A stretch of DNA of 19,327 nt, taken from contig CAAFRW010000220.1 in the NCBI GenBank assembly GCA_900765575.1, positions 1-19,327 of the forward strand, in the 5' to 3' direction. This DNA is from Bacteroidaceae bacterium. GTDB lineage: Bacteria; Bacteroidota; Bacteroidia; Bacteroidales; Bacteroidaceae. The position numbers and the translations under genes were made by a program. Below, piece after piece: positions 8,020-14,850 of the stretch. The notes beneath the pieces were generated by a model, which made no database searches, was not told where the DNA came from, and worked only from the letters and a program-made list of their open reading frames with translations. The first letter of the stretch is position 1, and each line of letters opens with the position of its first letter.

Positions 8020-9378
8020 ATGTTAAATATGAAAAGAAAATGCTTGCTATGGATGGTGTTGGTGCTTATGGTCAATATGGTATTTGCCCAGCGGACGACA
8101 TCTTCTTCCCATTCCCAGCGTTTTAGAAGTAAAAGGGTCTTTAGTAAGATTATGACGGCGTATTCTGATTCGTTGGCTAACGTGGTGGATAAGTATTCGC
8201 GTGACAGTACGTATTTCAGAGTGTCGTTAAATCCTTATTATTATCGATTATTTGCACCGGTTACGCTTTATAATTCGGTAGTATCAAATGCTATGTCTAT
8301 GGATAATGAGGCAGAGGTGTCGGCTATGGATAATCTGATTCCTATCAATAATAAAGGAGTGATTGAAACGGACGAAGAGATTAATTCGTCTATAGATAAC
8401 GCTTTGATGAATATCTATTTGAACGAGCCTCTTTCCGTACGTTTTACGGAAAATGATGTCATGGGAAGGAGCTCGTTTAAGAAAGACGTGGTTCGCAAGT
8501 GGCCGCGTCGGGAACGGGTTTCCGATTTATTAGGGAATACCCGTATTGTAGACCCTACTGTCAATACGGAATTAGTGATTAAAAAGCCTAACTTTTGGAA
8601 GAAGTCAGGAAATGCTTACCTGCAATTTACTCAGAACTATATTTCGGGTAACTGGTATAAAGGCGGTGAAAGCAATAATACGCTCTTGTCCGGTTTGGTA
8701 CTCGAATCGAACTATAACGACAGGCAAAAAATACAATGGGACAATAAGCTTGAATGGAAACTGGGATTCTTGAGTTCCCGTTCTGATACATTGCATAAGT
8801 ACAAAACCAATACGGACTTGATTCGTCTCACTTCTAAGCTTGGTTTGCAGGCTATAAAGAACTGGTATTATACCATACAGGCCGAATTCTATACTCAGTT
8901 TTTTGCCAGCTATAAGTCTAACAAACCGGATGTGGTATCCAGTTTCCTCTCTCCGGGATATTTGAAAATAGACTTAGGTATGGACTATAAACGTTCAACA
9001 AAGACGTTTGAAGTCTCGGCTGTGTTGGCTCCTCTTTCTTATAAGCTAACCTATGTGCGAGACGATAAGGTAGATGAAACAAAGTTTAGTGTGGACGAAG
9101 ATAAAAAGTTTAAGAACGATTTAGGTTCTAACCTGCAAATTATTTCGGCATGGAAGATTATACCGCAGGTGAAATGGGAATCGCGTATTTCGTACTTTAC
9201 GACCTATGAGAAATCTCAGGCTGAATGGGAGAATACGTTTAACTTTAGCCTGAACAGGTATTTGACAACCAAGCTGTTTGTTCATGCCCGGTATGACGAT
9301 GGGGTGAAGAAGAAAGACGATTATGATTATTTCCAGTTAATGGAGCTGCTTAGTTTCGGATTGAGTTATAACTGGTAG
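8020..9378 (+). CDS. DUF3078 family outer-membrane beta-barrel protein
   Basis: A 452-residue exported protein of a Bacteroidota family of unknown function. The N-terminus is a signal peptide (basic MKRK, hydrophobic LLWMVLVLMV, likely cleavage after VFAQ). Residues about 25-190 form a polar region with no recognised fold. From about residue 200 on the sequence alternates in the way of transmembrane beta strands, begins with the family-like NYISGNWYKGGESN (around 206-219) and ends in the aromatic LSYNW, as outer-membrane barrels do. I place it in DUF3078 from this motif and layout. The start is 8020 because the promoter lies inside the longer frame; 8029 (MKRK) is an equally good choice. It is divergent from pyrG and convergent with gadC. 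No function is assigned beyond a likely barrel. Confidence 0.8.
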   Translation: MLNMKRKCLLWMVLVLMVNMVFAQRTTSSSHSQRFRSKRVFSKIMTAYSDSLANVVDKYSRDSTYFRVSLNPYYYRLFAPVTLYNSVVSNAMSMDNEAEVSAMDNLIPINNKGVIETDEEINSSIDNALMNIYLNEPLSVRFTENDVMGRSSFKKDVVRKWPRRERVSDLLGNTRIVDPTVNTELVIKKPNFWKKSGNAYLQFTQNYISGNWYKGGESNNTLLSGLVLESNYNDRQKIQWDNKLEWKLGFLSSRSDTLHKYKTNTDLIRLTSKLGLQAIKNWYYTIQAEFYTQFFASYKSNKPDVVSSFLSPGYLKIDLGMDYKRSTKTFEVSAVLAPLSYKLTYVRDDKVDETKFSVDEDKKFKNDLGSNLQIISAWKIIPQVKWESRISYFTTYEKSQAEWENTFNFSLNRYLTTKLFVHARYDDGVKKKDDYDYFQLMELLSFGLSYNW

Positions 9379-9411
9379 ACTGAAACAAAGAGTAGGAACG
9401 AACGATAAATA

Positions 9412-9446
9412 AAACCCGTCCAACACAAAGGCTGTTGGGCGGGTTT
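9412..9446. terminator. Bidirectional terminator between the DUF3078 gene and gadC
   Basis: A 14-bp stem (9412-9425 with 9433-9446) contains AAACCC and GGGTTT ends and a single G-T wobble, around a 7-nt loop. On the plus strand it runs into TTTCTTC. On the minus strand it runs into TTTTATTTATC, the better U tract. It sits 33 nt past one stop and 51 nt past the other, so it can end both convergent transcripts. Confidence 0.85.
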
Positions 9447-9497
9447 CTTCATTAAACAAATAACATGAATAGGTTTAGGTTAAGTGAAGTCTAAAGT

Positions 9498-10982
9498 TTA
9501 GTTGTTAGAGTTGGAAGCATCGCTTTTAGGTTGTTCTTCCCAATGGAAAGGTTCGAATTCCGCATCTTTACTTTTCCATGACGGTTTTCTGCATGCGTAA
9601 ATAATGAATGGGGCTGACACCACGATTAAACATCCGATAATTAAGACGGAGAACCATACGGCATTGCTACCAACGGAAATCTGACTGGGCGGGATGAAGC
9701 TTAATACGAAGGCCAGTAATGAACCGCAGAAACCGAGTCCGCCGATGAACCACATCAATCCGTTCCCTTTTTTACCGATACGGAACGGACGTTCGGTATT
9801 CTTCATATTATACCGTAAGTAGATGGCTCCGGAGAACATCATTAAATACATAATCAGATAAAGAAGCACGGTAAGCTGCGAAAGTATCTGATAGAAACTT
9901 TGCACGGAAGGCATCACTACGAACAGAAGACTCAAAACAGTTACGGCGATTCCCTGAATGAATAAGATATTCTTTTGAACACCGTTCGCATTAGTTTTCT
10001 GGAAGAACGGAGGTAAGTATCCGGCCTTACCCACGGCAAATATACCTTTTGACGGACCGGCTACCCATGTCAATACACCGGCTAATACACCAAATGCAAG
10101 GGCAATAGCGATGATGGGGGATAACCAACTGGTATGGATGTATTTGAAATAATTATCGAATCCTACCAACAAGCTTTGCGTCAGGTTGATATCTTTTTCC
10201 GGGATAATGATTCCCAAGGCGAAGGTACCCAACACGAAGATGACTACTGTAATTAAAGAGCCGATGAATACGGCTTTCGGATAGTTCTTACTTGGATTCT
10301 CCACATCTTTTACGTGGATACCGCCCATCTCCATACCGGCATAGAACAGGAAGATACTTGCCGCCAGCACGAGGTTGTTGAAGTTGCTCAGGTCCGGCAT
10401 GAAGTCACCACTGAAATCCATTTGAGACTGTCCGCCTGTAGCCAAATAGATGATTGCCAATAAAACGAGCAATCCGGCAGGAATAATGGTTCCCACCATA
10501 CCACCGATTTTAGATACTTTTCCTACCCATCCCATACCTTTCAGCGAAATGAACGTTGCAAGCCAATAGATGATAAGCACTACCGCCAGGGAGTAATACC
10601 GGTTAGAGGCCAGACTCATGTCGTGTGCATCGTCCATGCCGATAAAGGCCAGTGCCACGGCACCGAAAGTTAAGACTGTAGGATACCAGATGGTACTCTC
10701 TATCCATTGCAAGAAGATAGCCAGAAAGCCGAATCGCTTTCCGTATGCTTCGCCTACCCAACGGAACACACCGCCTTGTTTATCCTGAAACATGGCAGCC
10801 AATTCGGCAGCGACCAAGGCCGTAGGGATTAAAAACACAATGGCTGCGAACAAATAATAAAAAGCGGAACTTAATCCATATTCCGCTTCAGCAGGCAGTC
10901 CGCGCAGTGAAACGACCGCTGTTACATTCATAATTGCGAGAGTGAAGACTCCCAATTTTACTGTTTTACCAAGATTTGCCAT
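9498..10982 (-). CDS. gadC: Glutamate:GABA antiporter, APC superfamily
   Basis: Inner-membrane exchanger that brings in glutamate and expels GABA produced by GadB, the transport half of the GAD acid-resistance cycle. The 494-residue protein has about 12 helices and aligns along its length with Escherichia coli GadC from memory. Examples are GGVFRWVGEAYGKRFGF near residues 70-86, a GVLTWVAGPSKGIFAVGK block (GVLAEIASWIVGPSRG in E. coli) and the FIPPSQI segment before the last helices. Helix 1, which binds substrate, reads AIMNVTAVVSLRGLP. The tail after the last helix is only about 35 residues and has a single His, so the pH-sensing C-plug of E. coli GadC is shortened or different. The identity is strengthened by gadB and glsA within 7 kb. 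It is divergent from the ion channel gene across about 90 nt. Confidence 0.9.
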   Translation of the reverse strand: MANLGKTVKLGVFTLAIMNVTAVVSLRGLPAEAEYGLSSAFYYLFAAIVFLIPTALVAAELAAMFQDKQGGVFRWVGEAYGKRFGFLAIFLQWIESTIWYPTVLTFGAVALAFIGMDDAHDMSLASNRYYSLAVVLIIYWLATFISLKGMGWVGKVSKIGGMVGTIIPAGLLVLLAIIYLATGGQSQMDFSGDFMPDLSNFNNLVLAASIFLFYAGMEMGGIHVKDVENPSKNYPKAVFIGSLITVVIFVLGTFALGIIIPEKDINLTQSLLVGFDNYFKYIHTSWLSPIIAIALAFGVLAGVLTWVAGPSKGIFAVGKAGYLPPFFQKTNANGVQKNILFIQGIAVTVLSLLFVVMPSVQSFYQILSQLTVLLYLIMYLMMFSGAIYLRYNMKNTERPFRIGKKGNGLMWFIGGLGFCGSLLAFVLSFIPPSQISVGSNAVWFSVLIIGCLIVVSAPFIIYACRKPSWKSKDAEFEPFHWEEQPKSDASNSNN

Positions 10983-11072
10983 AATATAAATATTTAGGTG
11001 ATTTTGTTTTTTATAGCGTCTATAACAAAACTTTGTCGTTTAGGTTTATGTTGTATACAGAAAAATAATTAT
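10983..11072. promoter_or_regulatory. Divergent control region between gadC and the channel gene
   Basis: About 90 AT-rich nucleotides must hold both start signals. The inverted element CAAAACTTTG at 11026-11035 supplies AAGTTTTG (11033-11026) on the minus strand, a 7-of-8-type match to the -7 box with one mismatch, suited to gadC with a leader near 36 nt. No convincing -33 partner was seen, and no clear consensus promoter was found for the channel gene. This would fit activator dependence. Confidence 0.35.
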
Positions 11073-11819
11073 ATGAGCATGGCATTATCTTATTTTATCT
11101 ATCAGAAGAAGGGGATTCAGGGAATTCTTCATGTACTGATTTTGTTACTTTCCTTGTTTTTAATATTAAGTATTTCTATCGATACGTTCCATAACATATC
11201 GTTTCTCAGTCAGCGTTCGTACTTGCGTATCCAGTTCTGGATATGTATGTTCTTCCTGTTCGATTTCGTATTGGAGTTTTTCTTGTCGAAACGGAAGCTT
11301 CACTATCTGGCTACCCATTGGCTGTTCTTTATTGTTTCCATACCTTATTTAAGTATTATCGATTTTTATCATTTGACATTTTCTACGGAACTAAGCTATT
11401 TTATACGTTTTATCCCATTGGTTCGGGGAGGGTACGCGTTGGCTATCGTAGTGGGATGGCTCTCTTCCAACCGGGTATCGGGTCTGTTTACCTCTTATAT
11501 TACCATGCTGATGGCTACCGTTTATTTCTCCAGCTTGATATTCTTTGTGTTGGAACGGGGCATCAACCCCATGGTGAACGATTATGGTTCGGCCTTGTGG
11601 TGGGCTTTTATGGATGTCACTACCGTAGGAAGCAATATCTATGCGGTCACGGTGACGGGAAAAGTGCTGTCCGTGGTATTGGCCGCATTGGGAATGATGA
11701 TGTTCCCCATCTTTACGGTCTATGTAACGAGTCTGGTGGAAAAAGCGAATAAAAAGAAAGCCGATTATTATAAGACGTTGGATTCGGATACCACTCCTTC
11801 TTCCAATACGTTTAAATAA
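11073..11819 (+). CDS. Six-helix voltage-gated-type ion channel of the GAD locus, atypical filter
   Basis: A 248-residue inner-membrane protein with six hydrophobic segments and a pore loop, the layout of VIC-superfamily potassium channels. Segments lie near residues 17-37, 54-70, 82-98, 108-130, 137-160 and 198-220. The fourth has just two Arg (112, 118), so voltage sensing is probably weak. The pore helix GSALWWAFMDVTTVG (172-186) is typical of potassium channels, but the filter goes on as Gly186-Ser187-Asn188 instead of Gly-Tyr-Gly. Such a channel accompanies gadB, glsA and gadC in gut Bacteroides and is called a K+ channel there. A role in charge balance during glutamate/GABA exchange is inference. 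The start is placed at the ATG at 11073 (MSMAL); the in-frame ATG at 10998 would put a poor leader inside the likely control region. Selectivity cannot be stated. Confidence 0.8.
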   Translation: MSMALSYFIYQKKGIQGILHVLILLLSLFLILSISIDTFHNISFLSQRSYLRIQFWICMFFLFDFVLEFFLSKRKLHYLATHWLFFIVSIPYLSIIDFYHLTFSTELSYFIRFIPLVRGGYALAIVVGWLSSNRVSGLFTSYITMLMATVYFSSLIFFVLERGINPMVNDYGSALWWAFMDVTTVGSNIYAVTVTGKVLSVVLAALGMMMFPIFTVYVTSLVEKANKKKADYYKTLDSDTTPSSNTFK

Positions 11820-11851
11820 GGAGCAAGAGATGTTTTTGCTTGCTAAAAATA

Positions 11852-11927
11852 ACATAGTTAGTTACGCTTCATAGCATAGTTAGTTATTTGAATAACATAC
11901 TATGTTACGTTGCGTAACTAACTATGT
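11852..11927. repeat. Nested inverted repeats after the channel gene
   Basis: Outer arms 11852-11867 and 11912-11927 are exact 16-nt inverse complements (ACATAGTTAGTTACGC and its complement). Between them a second copy of CATAGTTAGTTA (from 11875) faces an imperfect complement ending at 11904. Four related copies thus form a nested cruciform-like array starting 33 nt after the channel stop. It may act as a terminator, but no U tract follows. It may also be a repetitive extragenic palindrome. Confidence 0.75.
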
Positions 11928-11962
11928 GCCGCGAAGGTTTCCACGTCTTCTATAAGCCTCTC

Positions 11963-12031
11963 CATTAGACAGGCCTGTCTAATGTCGTTAGCCAAGCCTA
12001 CGGAGTACCTATACCGCAGGCCTGTCTAATG
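11963..12031. repeat. Perfect 22-bp palindrome with a nearby half copy
   Basis: Positions 11963-11984 read the same on both strands, each half being CATTAGACAGG. Its right part, CAGGCCTGTCTAATG, recurs exactly at 12017-12031, 47 nt on, with the left half degraded. CCTACGG (11997-12003) and CCGTAGG (12037-12043) add an outer inverted pair. The stretch 11820-12188 has no convincing gene; these elements and the palindromes before them are its main content. Candidates are an operator, a REP-like element or a terminator. Confidence 0.75.
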
Positions 12032-12188
12032 ACCTTCCGTAGGTACGGGAAAAAACATTCCTTGCGGACCGGTGAGGAACTGAAAAGTAAGGGAGATGAC
12101 AGCTATCCGGAATATGCTTTAAAATGGCGGCTCCTTGTTCCGGGATAATAATAAGGTGGCCATCCTACAGGTTTCAGTTGCAGGAGAA

Positions 12189-13065
12189 TCAGTCTTTGCC
12201 TTCCAATAGCAAATGAATAAATTCCTGGGCTGATTTTTTTCTGATAACTTCCTTTCAGCCAAAGGAGCGAAGCGTGCATCTCGAATCCTTTCTCTGAAAT
12301 AGGAATCGCTTTCAGGTCTTCCTGCCCGTAAATAGTCGCTTTGGAAAGAATGGTTACCCAATGGCCTGTTTTTACCAGTTGAAGCAAAATGTTGGCTTCG
12401 TTCAGTTCCACTTGCGGATGCAGCTCTACCTGTTTGGTATGGAGTACATTATCTAATATAGAGCGTGCGTTGAGTCCGGGAGAAGGAAGCACCAACGGAT
12501 ACTCCTTTATTTTTTCCAGAGAAACCTTTTTCAGAGCCGCTAAAGGATGATGCGGATGTACAATGAGCGAGAGGGAAGATTCAAAAAGAGTCTTGTCTTC
12601 TATTTGCTCTTCCTTTTACAACGGTTTGAATGAAAGAACAAAATCCACTTTATGCTCTTTTAATAAATCAATCAAGCTTGTAGCCGTTTGGTAGGTTATT
12701 TCCAGTTTAATGTCCGGATACATTTTAGAAAAGCGCATAATAGTATTTGTCAGTATGGTGCTTAAACTGTACGTAACGCCTATTTTCAGTACTCCGGTAC
12801 GTATATTTTGCAGGTCGAGTAGCTTTTGTATGCCATATTCCGTGTCCTGTATTGTTTTCTTGGCATACGGAAGAAAAGATTTTCCCGCTTCGGTCAGATA
12901 AACTTTTTTCCCAATCCTTTCGAATAACAAAATATTTAGTTCATCTTCCAATTGTTTTATCTGTTGTGAGAGGGTGCTTTGGGTAATGTATAAGTTCTTG
13001 GCAGCTTCTGTAAAGTTAAGTAATTCAGCCGATTTAATAAAATATCTTAGTTGTCTCAGTTCCAT
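12189..13065 (-). pseudogene. LysR-family transcriptional regulator, broken by a nonsense codon and a frameshift
   Basis: The start at 13065 gives the classic LysR N-terminus MELRQLRYFI, with a winged helix-turn-helix (residues 1-60, including TQSTLSQQIKQLEDEL) and the beginning of the effector domain. After 149 codons an in-frame TAA (12616-12618) stops it. The same frame resumes at once as KEEQIEDKTLFESSLSLIVH and continues with a normal effector domain. A second lesion is a run of seven A on the minus strand (12240-12234). Removing one A restores the ending QKKSAQEFIHLLLEGKD and a stop at 12189, for a repaired length of about 291 residues, the family norm. An isolated HTH fragment could still bind DNA. 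It is divergent from the exporter genes, the usual target layout for LysR proteins. Sequencing error could explain the homopolymer lesion, less easily the nonsense codon. Confidence 0.88.
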
Positions 13066-13113
13066 ACAATCAATCGGTTTTATCAATGATTCCAATCGTT
13101 TCTTTCCATTTTG

Positions 13114-13149
13114 CAAATATAGCAAGTAAAATTATTACTTCTACCTTTG
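13114..13149. promoter_or_regulatory. Back-to-back promoters and LysR-type operator
   Basis: TATATTTG on the minus strand (13121-13114) and TACCTTTG on the plus strand (13142-13149) are both exact -7 matches, for the LysR gene and the exporter genes. Between them lies AAGTAA-N5-TTACTT (13124-13140), an inverted repeat of the T-N11-A kind bound by LysR proteins. Neither promoter has a good -33 box, as expected for activator-dependent promoters. Predicted starts are near 13107 and 13156. Confidence 0.6.
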
Positions 13150-13161
13150 CAGCCGAAAAAA

Positions 13162-13275
13162 ATGAAGAGTTTTATCGACGAAAGGTATCCGGATACAGCA
13201 GTCGTTTTTAAGAAGAGAAGTGTGAGTGTTTTCAGGAGAAACAATCCTTCTTTTCTGTTAGAAATAGGTATGTAA
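13162..13275 (+). CDS. Possible 37-codon leader ORF
   Basis: An ATG six nt after the predicted transcription start opens a 37-residue frame, beginning MKSFIDERYPD and ending FLLEIGM, that stops 21 nt before the next small ORF. It is rich in Lys/Arg and Ser and has no membrane segment. It could be a leader peptide controlling the genes behind it, or a chance frame. I recognise no homologue. Confidence 0.25.
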   Translation: MKSFIDERYPDTAVVFKKRSVSVFRRNNPSFLLEIGM

Positions 13276-13296
13276 TTTTAAGAAAAAAAGAAGATT

Positions 13297-13476
13297 ATGA
13301 GTATGATATTAAATGCTTGTCCGGTAGCGATGCATTTGAATCCGAATGCAGACGTGATAATAGGATTCATTGTTGGTTTTTCAATAGCGTATGTATTGTT
13401 TTTAACCCTGTTCAGCGAAAAAATTCGCCGGATGGTAACGAGTAAAAAGAAAGGTAAGGATGACAGATGTGCATAA
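13297..13476 (+). CDS. Small single-helix membrane protein upstream of the split exporter
   Basis: This 59-codon frame is preceded by a purine-rich stretch (AGAAAAAAAGAAGA) that may help ribosome binding. The product starts MSMILNACPVAMHLNPNADV, has one hydrophobic helix at about residues 20-40 (VIIGFIVGFSIAYVLFLTLF) and a basic tail (EKIRRMVTSKKKGKD). The positive tail suggests an N-out, C-in topology. Its last 17 nt overlap the start of the YjjP-like gene, and AAGG inside it can act as that gene's ribosome site. This is the arrangement of translationally coupled partners, so I infer a small subunit or modulator of the exporter. I know of no named family. An unrelated or chance frame is possible, but composition and overlap argue for a gene. 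Confidence 0.6.
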   Translation: MSMILNACPVAMHLNPNADVIIGFIVGFSIAYVLFLTLFSEKIRRMVTSKKKGKDDRCA

Positions 13477-14236
13477 TCAGTTGAAGGAAGTTTCAAAATT
13501 TCTTTCCGATTATTCAACTTGTTTGATGGCAGTGGGAGTGCAGACGTCACGTATCGTGCGGAATGCATCCCGCATTGCCCAAACATTCGGTCTATCTGTA
13601 GAGATGACCGTATTTTTAAAAACCATTATTCTAACCGTATGGGATTCGGAAGGTAACCATTCTTATAGTACGGTAGGACAGGTAAAGCCCAAAGGGTTGA
13701 ATTTTGAGATGAATGCCCGCCTGAGCCAGTTGAGTTGGGAGTGTCGGGATAAACATCTCTCTTTGAGCGAGCTTGAAGCCCGGTATAACGAGATTATTTC
13801 CAAACCGCGTGTCAGTAAATGGGTTGTGTTGGTACTGGTTTCTTTTGCCAATGCCGCTTTCTGTCGTCTGTTCCAGGGCGATTATATCTCCATGGCTATT
13901 GTCTTTTTTGCCACGCTCGACGGATTCTGCATCCGGCAGCTTTTAACGGAACGAGGTTGGAACCATTATGCCGTATTCATTATTTCAGCTTTTGTCGCAT
14001 CGATTATCGGTAGCACCGGTTATGTGTTCGGATGGGGCAAAACGCCGGATATGGCCATAGGTACCAGTGTGCTCTATTTAGTCCCGGGCGTACCCCTTAT
14101 CAATGGGATTATGGATATAATAGACGGACATGTGTTGGCGGGCACCTCCCGACTTATCAATGCCGCATTGTTGATTATATGTATAGCGATGGGGCTTTCG
14201 GCTACCATCTTTATAATAGGAATAGATACATTATGA
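13460..14236 (+). CDS. ThrE/YjjP-like exporter subunit (large half)
   Basis: A 258-residue protein of the ThrE family (PF06738), the larger half of split exporters. In Corynebacterium ThrE, threonine/serine export, both halves are fused; in Escherichia coli the split pair YjjP-YjjB has been linked to succinate export. Visible features are the N-terminal cytoplasmic part with LMAVGVQTSRIVRNASRIAQTFG (about 22-44), then five hydrophobic segments from about residue 119 to 253. Between the last two is the family-type loop YLVPGVPLINGIMDIIDGHVLAG. The ATG at 13460 has AAGG three bases upstream and lies inside the preceding small ORF. Its stop overlaps the start of the next gene by ATGA, so the two are translationally coupled. 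The substrate is not fixed by the sequence; amino acids or a dicarboxylate such as succinate are the options. Confidence 0.85.
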   Translation: MTDVHNQLKEVSKFLSDYSTCLMAVGVQTSRIVRNASRIAQTFGLSVEMTVFLKTIILTVWDSEGNHSYSTVGQVKPKGLNFEMNARLSQLSWECRDKHLSLSELEARYNEIISKPRVSKWVVLVLVSFANAAFCRLFQGDYISMAIVFFATLDGFCIRQLLTERGWNHYAVFIISAFVASIIGSTGYVFGWGKTPDMAIGTSVLYLVPGVPLINGIMDIIDGHVLAGTSRLINAALLIICIAMGLSATIFIIGIDTL

Positions 14237-14730
14237 TAGATTTACAGTTTGTAATAGAAGTGATAGGAGATGCCTTTTTTGCGGCGATTGCTGCCATCGG
14301 TTTTGCCATTATATCGAATCCCCCTCGCAGAGCGTTGGCCATATCGGCTCTTTTGGCTGCTGTGGGGCACGGGTTACGTTACTTTTTGATGCACGCTTCG
14401 TTTATTGAATGGAATATTATTTCTTCTTCATTCTTTGCGGCCATATCTATCGGACTGTTGGCCTTGCCTTTTGCCAAGGCTATTCGTTGTCCGGCGGAGG
14501 TATTTTCTTTTCCTTCTTTATTGCCTATGATTCCCGGTATGTTTGCTTACAAAAGCGTGCAGGCGCTGGCTAAATTTATTGTCTGCACCAGCTACGAGGA
14601 TTCAATGAGGTATATAGAGGTCTTTTTCCGCAATGGTATTACTACTATATTTGTTCTTTTTGCATTGGTAGTAGGGGCTTCCATTCCTATCTTTTTATTC
14701 CCTAAATTAGCCTTTAGCTCTACCCGTTAA
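14233..14730 (+). CDS. ThrE/YjjB-like exporter subunit (small half)
   Basis: A 165-residue membrane protein matching the second half of ThrE (PF12821, formerly DUF3815), equivalent to YjjB. It has about five hydrophobic segments, with PPRRALAISALLAAVGHGLRY near residues 31-51 and the conserved FPSLLPMIPGMFAYKS loop near 94-109. The start is the ATG at 14233, which overlaps the stop of the larger half by ATGA; the longer frame beginning at 14032 would run through that gene and is rejected. Length fits YjjB (about 157). With the preceding gene it should form one inner-membrane exporter. No clear terminator follows besides the large hairpin region at 14738-14850. Confidence 0.87.
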   Translation: MIDLQFVIEVIGDAFFAAIAAIGFAIISNPPRRALAISALLAAVGHGLRYFLMHASFIEWNIISSSFFAAISIGLLALPFAKAIRCPAEVFSFPSLLPMIPGMFAYKSVQALAKFIVCTSYEDSMRYIEVFFRNGITTIFVLFALVVGASIPIFLFPKLAFSSTR

Positions 14731-14737
14731 AGGTATC

Positions 14738-14850
14738 GCTTCGCTAAGAAGGTAAGAAATAGAGGAGATAAAGGAGATAAAAACTTAAATCTTAATATTT
14801 TAAGTTCATCTCTTTACCTCCTCCATCTCCATGTAGTTTTCTAGCGAAGC
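14738..14850. repeat. Long imperfect inverted repeat between convergent genes
   Basis: Two arms of about 52 nt, each starting with GCTTCGCTA at the outside and AACTTAAA at the inside, face each other with scattered mismatches around a 9-nt loop near 14791-14799. The innermost 8-bp stem followed by TTTTTATC on the minus strand could end the gadB-glsA transcript. The purine-rich left arm (GGAGATAAAGGAGATAAA) gives the region an unusual composition. Confidence 0.65.

Noticed and set aside
10998..11072. 25-residue extension of the ion channel from an upstream ATG
   Set aside because: It would occupy most of the divergent control region with gadC and adds a sequence unlike the channel family; MSMAL at 11073 fits better.
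11243..11752. 169-codon plus-strand frame inside the channel gene
   Set aside because: It overlaps the channel in another frame and its translation has no membrane pattern or recognisable domain.
12029..12148. 39-codon plus-strand ORF starting within the palindrome half copy
   Set aside because: The sequence looks fairly coding-like, but it starts inside a repeat, runs into the broken LysR gene end, and resembles no protein I know.
12103..12495. Separate 130-codon minus-strand gene
   Set aside because: It is the downstream part of the LysR gene in the same frame after the nonsense codon, with a false C-terminus made by the frameshift.
12616..12618. Programmed readthrough of the LysR stop codon
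   Set aside because: TAA is not used for known recoding by selenocysteine or pyrrolysine, and a second lesion downstream points to decay.
14032..14232. Upstream extension of the YjjB-like protein
   Set aside because: It overlaps the YjjP-like gene by 200 nt; the ATGA overlap at 14233 is the normal junction of this pair.
13460..14730. Frameshifted single ThrE gene
   Set aside because: Both halves are complete and begin and end properly; the split form is the normal YjjP-YjjB state in many bacteria.
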